From positions 310,001 through 374,000 of the forward strand of contig NZ_JBHTBW010000006.1 in the NCBI RefSeq assembly GCF_042665195.1: 64,000 bases of DNA, read 5' to 3'. This DNA is from Laceyella putida. Its GTDB lineage: Bacteria; Bacillota; Bacilli; Thermoactinomycetales; Thermoactinomycetaceae. Shown one piece after another: positions 17,861 to 26,759 of the stretch. Both the position numbers and the translations under genes were made by a program. The notes under the pieces are model-generated. The model was not told where the DNA came from, did no database searches, and was given only the letters and a program-made list of their open reading frames with translations. Every line of letters starts with the position of its first letter. Position 1 is the first letter of the stretch.

Positions 17861-18005
17861 TTTCCGTATGACTTTTGCGGGGAGGCGCTGTTGGAATCGG
17901 TTGTTTCGTCGACAAAACTTCCCATAAAAAGCGGATTGCCTTTAAATGTTTGAAAATTTATAATTGAGTTGTAATTATTGCATATTTTTCCAAGAGGTGT
18001 TGTCC

Positions 18006-18986
18006 ATGTCCAAGAAAAAAGGAATTCGTTTCACTTTGTTGAGTCTTGCAATGGTTGTAGCGTTGGTTACCATGGTTTCCGCCCACCCCGCTTCAGCCGC
18101 ATGGAGCGATAAAGAAGAAGTGGCTGATCCCCATCAATCCGTGTCCAGAAGTGGACAAGCCGTGATTATGCGGGATCATGCCTTTGATGATGTGGTTAAG
18201 ACCAAAGATGGGGCATATGCCAAGGGGGCCAAAGGGACGGGGATGGCCCGGCCCGAACAGGCGGCACCTTCTGGGCCCGTGTCGGTTAAGGATATGGGAT
18301 ACAAGGAGCGGGAATCGATCATCGGGCGGGATGACCGGACCCAGGTGACGAATACTGGGGAGTACCCTTATCGTGCGATTGTCTATATTGAGTTTGAAGT
18401 GGATGGCAATCGGGCATCTTGCTCCGGCTTTCTCATCGATCCGGATACGGTGGCCACGGCGGGGCATTGCGTCTATGATCCCGAGCGGAAGCGGTGGGCC
18501 GAAAAGGTGAAGGTATACCCAGGCCGAAATGGTTCCGATGCCCCTTATGGTTATGCGGAAGAGGTGGACCTTTACACCGTTGACGGCTGGAAGAATCAAG
18601 GCGATGAGAACTTTGATTATGGAGCGATCAAGTTGAATCGGGAGATAGGGAATGAAGTGGGTTGGTTTGGATATCGCTGGCAATCCAACACATTGGTGGG
18701 AACGAAAGAGAATATCAGCGGCTATCCGGGGGATAAGCCAACAGGGACGCAATGGCAGCACAGCGATGAGATACGCCAAGAAACCGCAACCAAACTTTTC
18801 TACGCCAATGACACGTATGGTGGACAGAGCGGTTCACCCGTGTATAACGGGACCGATTTTCCTGACTGTGGCATCTGTGCGATCGCGATTCATGCCTATG
18901 GTACCGGATGGGATCGCCCATATAACAGCGGGACACGGATGAACGAATCCATCTTCAATAATCTGACCAACTGGAAAAATCAATAA
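18006..18986 (+). CDS. Secreted V8-like (glutamyl endopeptidase) serine protease
   Basis: Chymotrypsin-fold protease of the V8/glutamyl endopeptidase group, 326 residues. ATG 18006 follows AGAGGTG. Signal peptide ends ASA; a propeptide of about 90 residues follows. Catalytic triad: His154 in TAGHC, Asp204 in NFDYGAIKL and Ser275 in GGQSGSP. A His before the S1 pocket (AIHAYG) fits Glu preference. A disulfide CSGFLIDP...AGHC is likely. Own terminator follows. Part of the exported hydrolase block with the M6 protease and PGA hydrolase. Confidence 0.93.
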   Translation: MSKKKGIRFTLLSLAMVVALVTMVSAHPASAAWSDKEEVADPHQSVSRSGQAVIMRDHAFDDVVKTKDGAYAKGAKGTGMARPEQAAPSGPVSVKDMGYKERESIIGRDDRTQVTNTGEYPYRAIVYIEFEVDGNRASCSGFLIDPDTVATAGHCVYDPERKRWAEKVKVYPGRNGSDAPYGYAEEVDLYTVDGWKNQGDENFDYGAIKLNREIGNEVGWFGYRWQSNTLVGTKENISGYPGDKPTGTQWQHSDEIRQETATKLFYANDTYGGQSGSPVYNGTDFPDCGICAIAIHAYGTGWDRPYNSGTRMNESIFNNLTNWKNQ

Positions 18987-18999
18987 ACGGGAATGCGAG

Positions 19000-19022
19000 A
19001 GAGGCCATGGCGCCTCTTTTTT
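19000..19022 (+). terminator. Terminator of the serine protease gene
   Basis: AGAGGC (19000-19005) and GCCTCT (19012-19017) followed by TTTTT. Confidence 0.75.
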
Positions 19023-19167
19023 GGTTCTGTTGGATAAGTGAACAGGGGGATGGCGAGAACGGGAGGATTAACTTCAAGAATAAAAGGTTATAGTTCGAAA
19101 GGTTAATTAATTATTGTTAAAATAGATTCATATTACAGCGCTTAGTTTGGCAAAAGGAGAAAGAGAC

Positions 19168-19701
19168 ATGAGAGCATTAGTGATCGTAGCCCATCCTCAT
19201 TTGGAAAAATCAAGAGTGAACCGCCGTTGGGTGAATGAGCTGAGAAAACAGAACCCGCGCTGGGTAACTGTGCATGAACTATATAAAGAATATCCTGATT
19301 TCCGGATTGATGTTGAGCGCGAACAAGCCTTGCTGACGGCGCATGACCGCATTGTCTTGCAGTTTCCGATTCAATGGTACAGTACGCCCGCGTTGCTTAA
19401 ACAGTGGCAAGACGATGTGTTGACTTACGGGTGGGCCTATGGATCAAACGGGAACAAGTTACATGGGAAAGAGTTGATCATCGCCTTTTCGGCGGGGGGA
19501 GGGGCGGATACCTATCAAGCCGGCGGATTCAACCAATTTACCATTGATGAGTTTTTGCGCCCATTGCAACAAGTGGCCAATCTGACTGGAATGAAGTTGC
19601 TACCGTATTTCCGCTTTTATGGTGCGTTTCAGGTTAGTGAGGAGCAGTTGGAATTAAGCGCCAAATATTATGTGCAATACATATTCCATCAAAACAGTTG
19701 A
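19168..19701 (+). CDS. NAD(P)H-dependent flavin oxidoreductase (MdaB/KefF family)
   Basis: Flavodoxin-fold quinone/NAD(P)H oxidoreductase, 177 residues. ATG 19168 follows AAAGGAG by 8 bases. The FMN-binding pattern is visible: VIVAHPHLEKSRVN near the start, FPIQWYSTPALLKQW around residue 70 and FSAGGGADTYQ around residue 110. Such enzymes reduce quinones or regulate potassium efflux; no transporter partner lies next to it. It is cytoplasmic and monocistronic with a strong terminator. Confidence 0.9.
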   Translation: MRALVIVAHPHLEKSRVNRRWVNELRKQNPRWVTVHELYKEYPDFRIDVEREQALLTAHDRIVLQFPIQWYSTPALLKQWQDDVLTYGWAYGSNGNKLHGKELIIAFSAGGGADTYQAGGFNQFTIDEFLRPLQQVANLTGMKLLPYFRFYGAFQVSEEQLELSAKYYVQYIFHQNS

Positions 19702-19727
19702 TATAGAAGAGAGTGGATGGCGCCGAA

Positions 19728-19779
19728 AGACGCCTCTGGCAGGGTGGGTGATATGCTAACCCCGGCAGGGGCGTCTTTT
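19728..19779 (+). terminator. Oxidoreductase terminator
   Basis: AGACGCCTCTG (19728-19738) pairs with 19766-19776 (one G-T), enclosing a large loop, then TTTT. Confidence 0.75.
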
Positions 19780-19816
19780 CGCTTGAAAAAGGGATGGTGA
19801 CAATTGATAATCGCTG

Positions 19817-20203
19817 TTAAAAATGGATTTCCACCCCGAGGCTGTGGGTAAACAAGTCAGCTGTCGTCAAAACCAAACTGCCCAGCAGGAGCGAAGGGAA
19901 TGGATCCATGTCGAATCCTTCGATAAAAGCGGAGATGCCTCCGAGCATAAACAGGTTGATGAAGAAGACCGAGAGGTTAAATACCCAAAAGAAAGTGGCC
20001 CATTTTACCCGAATGGAACGGTCTTCGATAAAAAAGGGAAGGAAGATGAGCACGGTAAACCCACCAAGAATATAACCAACCAAGCGGATGGCCGCCACAG
20101 CGAGTGCGGTGCCCAAGCCGGCCACTTCAATGCCTTGCGTCCACAATCCGAGCAAGAAGATGACGAGCGTGCTGAAAAGCAACTGATAGATCGCTTTGGT
20201 CAA
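19817..20203 (-). CDS. Small integral membrane protein of unknown function
   Basis: About 128 residues with four predicted membrane helices (LLFSTLVIFLLGL, VGYILGGFTVLIFLPFF, ATFFWVFNLSVFFINLFML, SLLLGSLVLTTADLF). I do not recognise the family. The open frame begins at TTG 20203 without a close ribosome site; the frame continues upstream to a TGA. The nearest good ribosome site (GGGAGGGTGATG, around 20228-20239) serves a different frame, so a start error or frameshift at the 5' end is possible. Confidence 0.6.
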   Translation of the reverse strand: MTKAIYQLLFSTLVIFLLGLWTQGIEVAGLGTALAVAAIRLVGYILGGFTVLIFLPFFIEDRSIRVKWATFFWVFNLSVFFINLFMLGGISAFIEGFDMDPFPSLLLGSLVLTTADLFTHSLGVEIHF

Positions 20204-20346
20204 ATCCCAATAAGCTGTGATAAATCATCACCCTCCCAGAATGAGATGGACACGCTATGAGTACTTTTTCTACACGGGGGAATAAAAATCTTTCTTATCA
20301 TTTAATTAAGCGGTTGGCGATTTTATGCCGATATCCATAGGATGAT

Positions 20347-20375
20347 GAAAAAATCCGCCCGAGGTTTCGGACGGA
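20347..20375 (-). terminator. Minus-strand terminator
   Basis: Read on the minus strand, TCCGTCCGA (20367-20375) pairs with 20354-20362 with one mismatch and is followed by six T. The gap 20204-20523 otherwise shows nothing. Confidence 0.6.
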
Positions 20376-20523
20376 TACAACATACATGAGGAAAGGTTTG
20401 CATGTTCCGGATTTAATGGATTCAGTTAATGAGACGACAAATGTTTTCCTTAACCGAATGGGTGGTTCCAATTTGTTGGCGCTTGACAAAATTCTTGCGC
20501 TTCCCCCTTTTTGAGTATCCATC

Positions 20524-20910
20524 TTGAGACTCCACACGGCTGAAGCTGTGGGATTCTTGGGTAGTTAGCGCACTCAATCCATTTCTGCTTCGTGCAACTC
20601 CCAAGTTCAGGGCTGTCTCATCAGCCCGTCCCATGCAGTTCTACAACTCATGTTGCATGTACCCACATGGGTGGAACACCTGTTACCGGCGTTCTAGCTC
20701 CGTTTCACTCACTCTCATGATTTTACCCAGTGGGAGAGATTGGTTCGCCACTGGAACCCCATATCATGACGTACAGAGCCAGTGGGATGAGCACCGCTCA
20801 TGCGTTCGATTGTACTGAATATTGTTTCTCTTAGCAATCCCATAAAGGGATTACCGAGCAACGCTGTCTTTCATCCCACGATTGAAACCGTGGGCTTTCA
20901 GCCAGCCAGC
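20524..20910 (-). mobile_element. Non-autonomous IS200/IS605-type element
   Basis: About 385 bp without a transposase gene. At one end (minus-strand left end) the hairpin CCCACG...CGTGGG is at 20875-20894, followed by a second palindrome AATCCC/GGGATT at 20836-20852. At the other end (minus-strand right end) an imperfect hairpin with CCACA/TGTGG arms is at 20532-20552, ending TTGAGA on the plus strand. This resembles subterminal palindromes of IS605 elements carrying tnpB. The inner sequence is GC-rich and structured on the minus strand and may include a TnpB guide-RNA (omega-RNA) scaffold. Recognition rests on general resemblance, not a database match. Confidence 0.55.
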
Positions 20911-21024
20911 AAAAATCTGTAAAGGTTTCGTATGGAGTTGGGGTGGAGTTGTGATGTGCTTGTCATGAAATCTTCGAAGAACTTGCTGAGTCGCCCACAG
21001 ACAAAAAATGAAGCCCACCGTCCT

Positions 21025-22485
21025 TCAATCGGGTCGTGATGAGGCGGGGAAGCGAATGGTAAACAGGACCCCGTCAGCGGTATTGGCGAGCTGGTAGGGA
21101 AAACGGTGGACTTCCAAAATGCGCTTCACAATAAACAAGCCCAATCCACTTCCCCCCGTGCTGCGGTTCCGTGATTTCTCCAACCGCGTGAATGCTTGAA
21201 AGAGGCGTTCTATCTCCTCTTCATCAATGTGTGCGCCCGTATTGCCCACGCGAAGGCAGATCCCCTCTCCCGTGTCCGTGAGCGAAACCGTGACGGTCGC
21301 TTCTTCCGGCGCGTATTTGATGGCATTATCGATAATGTTGGAGACGGCTTTTTCCAACCACGTGGGATCCGCTCTGACATAGACGGCGGGCTGGATGTCC
21401 GTTTGCAAATGGATTCGTTTACTGCTGCTAAAGTAATCAAACCGTTTGATCACGCCTTCCACCAGCTCTGACAGGTTCAGGGGTTCCAGCTTTAAGGCGA
21501 AATCGACCATTTCCAACTTGGACAATTCCAAAATCTCGTTTACCAATCCGCGCAACTCTTGCATGATCTCGTAAGAGCGTTGCAAATATTTATCCCTGTC
21601 GCGGTAGGCCCCGATATTGTGAATCATGCCCTCCAACTGGCCCATTACGGCAGTAATCGGCGATTTCAGCTCATGGGAGATGGTCGCGAGGAATTCCCGC
21701 CGCTTGGCTTCCAGTTCCCGCTCCCGTTGGATGTCGTCTTTCAGCTTGGTATTGGCCTTGGTCAGATCGGACATCGTCGCTTCCAGATTGCGGGACAATT
21801 CATTGAGGCTTCGCGACAACTCACCGATTTCGTCTTGGGCTCCTTCTTCGCACTGTTCGCTGAAGTCGAGTTGCGCCATGCGTTTGGCCACTCGATTGAT
21901 GCGCAAGAGGGGCTGGGAGATCACCTTAGCGTAAAGCATCGCACCGCCGAGGGAGATAAGCAAGATAATCAAGCCGACATAGGGCATGAACATAAAAATG
22001 GCATCAGACGCTTCATCGATCGGTTGCATGGTTACACTGATGAAGGCGATATAGGTTCCGTCCAGAAAGGTGAGTGGTTTCTGGGCTGTATAGATCCGTT
22101 CACCCTTTGTTTCGTCGGAGTGAAAGCGCTCCTGTGGGGGGGGAGTCAACAGATCGGCAGGCAACTGTTTGAGTTGAATATAGACAGGTGGACGGTAAAC
22201 CACACTCCCCTGCACATCGACAATCAGCAATCCCGCGTTATATTGTTCGGCAAAGGTGTCCAACGTCTCTTGCGCCTCGGTGATCGGAATGGAAGCGACC
22301 TGGGTCTTCAGTTCCTTGAAGCCATTTTCCAACCTGTTCGTTTTGTATTGATAGTAATAAGAGGGAAGGAGAAAGTAAAAGAGCAAGAAAATGAGTAAGG
22401 TCGAGACAAATAATAACAAGCTGGTAATGATAAAAATCTTGCCAGTAATGCCTTGCCTCAGTTTATTCACCAATTTTGTATCCAA
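21025..22485 (-). CDS. Sensor histidine kinase
   Basis: A membrane kinase of 486 residues: N-terminal helix about 17-40, an extracellular sensor loop of about 115 residues, a second helix near 165-185, a HAMP linker, a dimerisation domain with phospho-acceptor His in SHELKSPITAV (near 275), and an ATPase domain with N box (NIIDNAIKY), DTGEG and GSGLGLFIVKRIL. It overlaps the response regulator gene by 23 bp, showing translational coupling. TTG 22485 is taken as start; GTG 22473 is possible. Signal unknown; the class is like PhoR/CssS-type envelope sensors. Confidence 0.92.
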   Translation of the reverse strand: MDTKLVNKLRQGITGKIFIITSLLLFVSTLLIFLLFYFLLPSYYYQYKTNRLENGFKELKTQVASIPITEAQETLDTFAEQYNAGLLIVDVQGSVVYRPPVYIQLKQLPADLLTPPPQERFHSDETKGERIYTAQKPLTFLDGTYIAFISVTMQPIDEASDAIFMFMPYVGLIILLISLGGAMLYAKVISQPLLRINRVAKRMAQLDFSEQCEEGAQDEIGELSRSLNELSRNLEATMSDLTKANTKLKDDIQRERELEAKRREFLATISHELKSPITAVMGQLEGMIHNIGAYRDRDKYLQRSYEIMQELRGLVNEILELSKLEMVDFALKLEPLNLSELVEGVIKRFDYFSSSKRIHLQTDIQPAVYVRADPTWLEKAVSNIIDNAIKYAPEEATVTVSLTDTGEGICLRVGNTGAHIDEEEIERLFQAFTRLEKSRNRSTGGSGLGLFIVKRILEVHRFPYQLANTADGVLFTIRFPASSRPD

Positions 22486-23125
22486 TCCCCTTTACCGTTT
22501 GTATATAGGGAACCCCCAATTTCTTGCGCAGATTTTTGATATGCGTATCGACGACGCGGGGATCGCCGTAGAAGTCGTAGCCCCACACTTGGTTCAATAA
22601 CGCTTCGCGGCTTAAGACTTTGCCGCGGTTGCGCAAGAGCGCATGCAGGATTTCAAATTCCTTCGTCGTCAAATCCATCTTTTGCTGATGAAGGGTGACG
22701 GTATACCCGTCCGCATCTAGTTTCAGCTCTTTATAGTGGAGCTGCCGGGATGGTTGTGCCTGATGCGCGCGTCGCAGTACGGCCTCCACGCGTTTGATCA
22801 GGACATTGAACGAAAACGGCTTGGAGATATAGTCGTCTACACCCAACTCAAACCCTTTGATTTGATCGGGTTCTTCCCCCAGTGCGGTGAGCATGATAAT
22901 CGGCACTTGCGATTTGTTGCGGATCATCTTGCAGACGCTATGCCCGTCCAGATTGGGGAGCATCACATCCAAAATGACCAAGTCATACGGCTTTTCCTGA
23001 AACATGCGAATTCCTTCAAGCCCATCGCTGGCGACGGCAACCTCATAATCCTGTGACTGCAGAAATTCTTGAATCAACTCTTGAATATCCAGATCATCTT
23101 CGACAACCAAGATGGAATAAGACAT
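22463..23125 (-). CDS. OmpR/PhoB-family response regulator
   Basis: 220 residues. Receiver domain with acidic pocket EDD near residue 8, phospho-Asp in LVILDVMLP (about 52), Thr in IIMLTA and Lys in SKPFSF. The C-terminal winged helix (KELKLDADGYTV to GVPYIQTVKGIGYKIGE) binds DNA. It is transcribed first, with the kinase overlapping its end. The 300-bp gap to the divergent asnB holds both promoters and no clear operator. Confidence 0.95.
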   Translation of the reverse strand: MSYSILVVEDDLDIQELIQEFLQSQDYEVAVASDGLEGIRMFQEKPYDLVILDVMLPNLDGHSVCKMIRNKSQVPIIMLTALGEEPDQIKGFELGVDDYISKPFSFNVLIKRVEAVLRRAHQAQPSRQLHYKELKLDADGYTVTLHQQKMDLTTKEFEILHALLRNRGKVLSREALLNQVWGYDFYGDPRVVDTHIKNLRKKLGVPYIQTVKGIGYKIGE

Positions 23126-23390
23126 TTGTCGGTTTTCACCTCTTTGTGAAACGATTATAGCGTGTCCACATGGAGTTTGTGTGAAGGGACATCTTCCATG
23201 GTTTACCCTGTTTTAGATTGATGGAAAACCGAATGGAAGTGATGATCGACAGGAAACAATCCCCAGAACGAAATTCACCCACAGGGAACAGGCAAAACCT
23301 CTTTCCTTATGATGGTTAAGCAATCCTGCTAGTTCCATATAAAGATTCATTTCCGGGCGATTTTTATGCACCTTTTAGAGGGGGCTACAT

Positions 23391-23459
23391 ATGATGGAGA
23401 GTAGACATTCGCCTAGAAAGGGTGTGAAGTCTGATGTGCGGTATTACAGGATGGGTTGA
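23391..23459 (+). CDS. Possible 22-residue upstream peptide overlapping asnB
   Basis: ATG 23391 follows AGAGGGGG by 6 bases; the frame ends at TGA 23457-23459, 26 bp inside asnB in another frame. The peptide is basic. It could couple translation or act as a leader. There is no evidence beyond the ribosome site and overlap. Confidence 0.3.
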   Translation: MMESRHSPRKGVKSDVRYYRMG

Positions 23460-25281
23460 TTTTCAACGAAATCTGCAGGATCACACCGCCTTGTTGGAAA
23501 GAATGAACAAGACGTTGGAGGTGCGCGGCCCCGATGCGGAAGGGGCTTGGATCAAGGAGCATGTGGCGTTGGGCCATCGCCGTTTGATTGTCATCGATCC
23601 TTGTGGCGGCAAACAGCCGATGCGAAAAACCATCAACGATCGCACTTATGTGATTACTTATAACGGAGAAATCTATAACATGGATGAGATCCGGCTGAAG
23701 TTGTTATCACTGGGCTATCCGCTCCATACCCGGTCGGACACGGAATTGATCCTCACCGCGTATATTGAGTGGGGCGCTGAGTGCAGCCGGCATTTGAATG
23801 GGATCTTTGCCTTTGCGATTTGGGATGAAGCCAAGCAGCAGTTGTTCGCCGCCCGCGATCGCATCGGCGTCAAACCGTTTTTCTATGCCCAGATGGGAAG
23901 TTCGTTCTTATTCGCTTCTGAAGTAAAAGCCTTATTGGCCCATCCTGAGGTCGATCCGATAATTGGGGAAGAAGGACTTGCCGAAATTCTCGTCATGGGG
24001 CCGGCTCGCACGCCGGGTGTCGGAATATTTCGGGACATTAAAGAATTGCGCCCAGGCCATGCGCTGTTGTTTAACCGGGATGGCCTTCAGATCTGTTCAT
24101 ACTGGGAATTGGTGAGCGATCACCATACCGATGATTTGGAAACGACGGCGGCCAAGGTGAGAGAACTGTTTCAAGACGCGGTCAAACGCCAGTTGGTTTC
24201 CGATGTGCCGATCGGCACCATGTTATCGGGGGGATTGGATTCCAGCGCCATCTCCGCGTGTTCCGCCCAAGTTTTTAAGGAAGAAGGACGCGGAACATTG
24301 TCCACGTTTTCCGTCGATTATGTGGATAATGACAAACATTTCAATGTGAATGAATTTCAACCCAACTCCGATGCTCCTTGGGTAAAGCTGATGGCGGAAG
24401 CAATCCAATCGGAGCATCATGCCGTCATGCTGGATAATGAGGAATTGCTCCAAAATCTCACGCAAGCGATGGTGGCCCGTGATTTTCCGGGAATGGCTGA
24501 TATCGATGCGTCTCTTTATCTGTTTTCGCGGGAGATTAAGAAGAAGATGACGGTGGTCTTATCTGGCGAGTGCGCGGATGAAGTGTTTGGCGGGTATCCC
24601 TGGTTCCACCGCGAAGAGATGATCAATGCCGATACGTTCCCGTGGGCCCGATTGGTCTCCAAGCGGATTCCGTTTATTTCCCCGGAAATCGCGCGGCGGA
24701 TTAAACCGCTGGAGTATGTGGAGGCGCGTTACCAAGAAGCGTTGTCGGAGGTTCCGCGCCTATCCGAAGAAAGCACCACTGAAGCGCGAATGAGGGAAAT
24801 GTTCTATCTGAACCTGACGCGCTGGATGCCCACGCTGCTCGATCGCAAAGACCGAATGAGCATGGCGTTTGGTCTGGAAGTGCGGGTGCCATTCTGCGAC
24901 CATCATTTGGTGGAATATGTGTGGAATATTCCCTGGGCGATGAAAAAGTTGGGAGAGCGGGAGAAAGGATTGCTTCGTTACGCGCTGAAAGGGATCTTGC
25001 CGCAAGAAATTATCGACCGTAAGAAAAGTCCTTATCCGAAAACGCATCATCCGGACTATTTGCGCACCATGCAAAAACAAGTGCTGCAATTAACTGAAGA
25101 CGCGCAAGCGCCGATGTTTGCCTTGCTTGATCGCCAAGCAGTGCGTCAATTTGCCGAACAAGACTTAACCAAAACCCACCTGCCGTGGTTTGGCCAATTG
25201 ATGAACGTCCCTGCGCTTTTGGCCTACTGGTTGCAGTTGAACGAGTGGATGAAGCGGTATCGGGTGGAAGTGGATATCTAA
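23434..25281 (+). CDS. asnB: Asparagine synthase (glutamine-hydrolysing)
   Basis: Makes asparagine from aspartate, ATP and glutamine. Starts MCGITGW, so the N-terminal nucleophile Cys is present, with the class II amidotransferase domain (RRLIVID, YNGEIYN, DTELIL) to about residue 200. The synthetase domain has the PP-loop SGGLDSSA (about 260) and SGECADEVFGGYPW. 615 residues, in the range of B. subtilis AsnB/AsnO-type enzymes. The ribosome site AAAGGGTGTGA lies upstream. Other members of the family amidate peptidoglycan or antibiotic precursors, but nothing nearby suggests this. Confidence 0.95.
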   Translation: MCGITGWVDFQRNLQDHTALLERMNKTLEVRGPDAEGAWIKEHVALGHRRLIVIDPCGGKQPMRKTINDRTYVITYNGEIYNMDEIRLKLLSLGYPLHTRSDTELILTAYIEWGAECSRHLNGIFAFAIWDEAKQQLFAARDRIGVKPFFYAQMGSSFLFASEVKALLAHPEVDPIIGEEGLAEILVMGPARTPGVGIFRDIKELRPGHALLFNRDGLQICSYWELVSDHHTDDLETTAAKVRELFQDAVKRQLVSDVPIGTMLSGGLDSSAISACSAQVFKEEGRGTLSTFSVDYVDNDKHFNVNEFQPNSDAPWVKLMAEAIQSEHHAVMLDNEELLQNLTQAMVARDFPGMADIDASLYLFSREIKKKMTVVLSGECADEVFGGYPWFHREEMINADTFPWARLVSKRIPFISPEIARRIKPLEYVEARYQEALSEVPRLSEESTTEARMREMFYLNLTRWMPTLLDRKDRMSMAFGLEVRVPFCDHHLVEYVWNIPWAMKKLGEREKGLLRYALKGILPQEIIDRKKSPYPKTHHPDYLRTMQKQVLQLTEDAQAPMFALLDRQAVRQFAEQDLTKTHLPWFGQLMNVPALLAYWLQLNEWMKRYRVEVDI

Positions 25282-25289
25282 CCTGTTTG

Positions 25290-25313
25290 AGCCTCCGTCC
25301 AAGGGGGCTTTTT
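25290..25313 (+). terminator. asnB terminator
   Basis: AGCCTCC (25290-25296) pairs with GGGGGCT (25303-25309), followed by TTTTT. Confidence 0.85.
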
Positions 25314-25369
25314 GCATGCATCACAGTGAGCCATCTCCCCATGGCGTCGCTCACTGTGATGGGGGATGG

Positions 25370-26263
25370 CTAACCTTTTTCTTCGATGCCGCCAAAATGA
25401 AGCCAGCTATGGTCCCGCAGGCGATCATGATTCACCTTGACATCATCTTTAAACCAAGTCCCGGCTGTGAGTCCGGCGGCGAAACCGCCAATCGCGCCGA
25501 GTTTACTCCATTGCTCATGATCACGGAAGTAATACTTCTTGCTGTCCCCCAACCTTTGCGGCTCGTCGACCATGTCTTGAATCAGCCGGCGCAATGTTTG
25601 GACAAGGGTGGCAAGATCGTCTAATTGATCAGGGTTGAAGCGGACTTCCCGCCGTACCAGATGATTCTCTTCCAATTCCACTTCCAGCAACAAACGGATG
25701 CCTTCCGTCTCGATCTTGGCGACAAACTGCAGCTCTGTGATTTCTTCGAATATGTCGGAGGTTTGAGTAAACTCGAACTTTTGCAAGTAGCCATCAAAGG
25801 AGCGGGAACCGTATTTCTCCCGGAATCCGAGTTGTCGCAAGGCCAATTGGATTTGGTGAAGTGAAGGCGGAGGAAGGATGACGATCGGGTTATGGTCAGT
25901 TTGGTCGACCGCTTGGGCAATATCCAAACGGGTGGCGAAAGAATAAGAGATGGAATAACCGGATAAGAGCAGGTTGATGGGTAACGTATAGGTGAACGGA
26001 AAGGATCTCTCCGCGCCCGGTTCAATTTGAAAAGGTTTGTCAAATGAAAAACGCTTGATCAAGTGTGTGACGACTTTGTCATGCTGTTGCATGTGGATGA
26101 CAAAATCGATGTCCACCTTATTAATATGCTGGGCGACGATTCCGCCTTGAATGACCAGGGAGCCCGTGATCGTTTCCCCCAATGTGTATTCTTCTTTTCC
26201 CAGTCTCAAGTCGACTCGGGTACCGCTTTTGCCTATTTTTGCAAGATAATCTTTAAACACCAA
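25370..26263 (-). CDS. spo0M: Spo0M-type sporulation control protein
   Basis: Arrestin-fold cytoplasmic protein, 297 residues, which in B. subtilis affects phosphorelay output and cell division at sporulation. Visible: the N-terminal MVFKDYLAKIGKSGTRVDLRL and beta-rich repeats (YTLGETITGSLVIQGG, SFPFTYTLP), then a family-typical middle (LRQLGFREKYGSR). The start is TTG 26263 with GAGGAGG 11 bases upstream. Monocistronic. It supports a spore-forming host. Confidence 0.9.
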   Translation of the reverse strand: MVFKDYLAKIGKSGTRVDLRLGKEEYTLGETITGSLVIQGGIVAQHINKVDIDFVIHMQQHDKVVTHLIKRFSFDKPFQIEPGAERSFPFTYTLPINLLLSGYSISYSFATRLDIAQAVDQTDHNPIVILPPPSLHQIQLALRQLGFREKYGSRSFDGYLQKFEFTQTSDIFEEITELQFVAKIETEGIRLLLEVELEENHLVRREVRFNPDQLDDLATLVQTLRRLIQDMVDEPQRLGDSKKYYFRDHEQWSKLGAIGGFAAGLTAGTWFKDDVKVNHDRLRDHSWLHFGGIEEKG

Positions 26264-26489
26264 AGATCATTAGGCCTCCTCGTACTAAACTATCTTTATT
26301 TTACCATGCTTTGAAAGGGTTTTCGTGAAAAAGACATGTGTTTTGGTTCTACACAAAGTTACCCGGAACCAACCCGCTCCACTCTGCCAAGTTCATCCAC
26401 TTTTCGACTTACCCTGTGCAAGGAAATAAGGCGATTGTCTTGTTGTTCATGGATTGGACACAAAAAATGCGCCGGATGGGGACAAAAAA

Positions 26490-26594
26490 TCAACGAAAGC
26501 TCCGAATAAAATAATAGGTGCAACCATTGGCTACACCCTTCTCTATGACTTGGAAGAACATGGACTTTAGGCGCTTCATTTGAGTTTCTCTCAT
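26490..26594 (-). CDS. Possible 34-residue basic peptide
   Basis: ATG at 26592-26594 is preceded by GGGGGTGG, but this ribosome site is locked in the hairpin annotated next. The product is basic and amphipathic (MKRLKSMFFQVIEKG). No family known. It may be chance. Confidence 0.25.
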   Translation of the reverse strand: MRETQMKRLKSMFFQVIEKGVANGCTYYFIRSFR

Positions 26595-26596
26595 AG

Positions 26597-26634
26597 CCAC
26601 CCCCAATGACCGCTTGGGGCGTGGTTTCTTTTTT
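26597..26634 (+). terminator. Strong hairpin with T run in the spo0M-tetR gap
   Basis: CCAC-CCCCAA (26597-26606) pairs with TTGGGG-c-GTGG (26614-26624) and is followed by TTTCTTTTTT. It reads as a plus-strand terminator although no plus-strand gene precedes it after asnB at 25281; an unannotated transcript may end here. The rest of 26264-26759 shows nothing else. Confidence 0.6.
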
Positions 26635-26759
26635 AAGCGAATGAATCTGTGCCTTAAGGGATGGGTTGGATGGTTAGCAAAATAATCCGGCGTTTGAACA
26701 TAATAAGGACAATCCCTTATACTTGAAAGATGAAGTAACAGGTGATGGGGGACAGAGGG

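Noticed and set aside
20633..20818. 61-codon frame inside the IS605-like element
   Set aside because: No transposase motif; the DNA is explained by structured non-coding element sequence.
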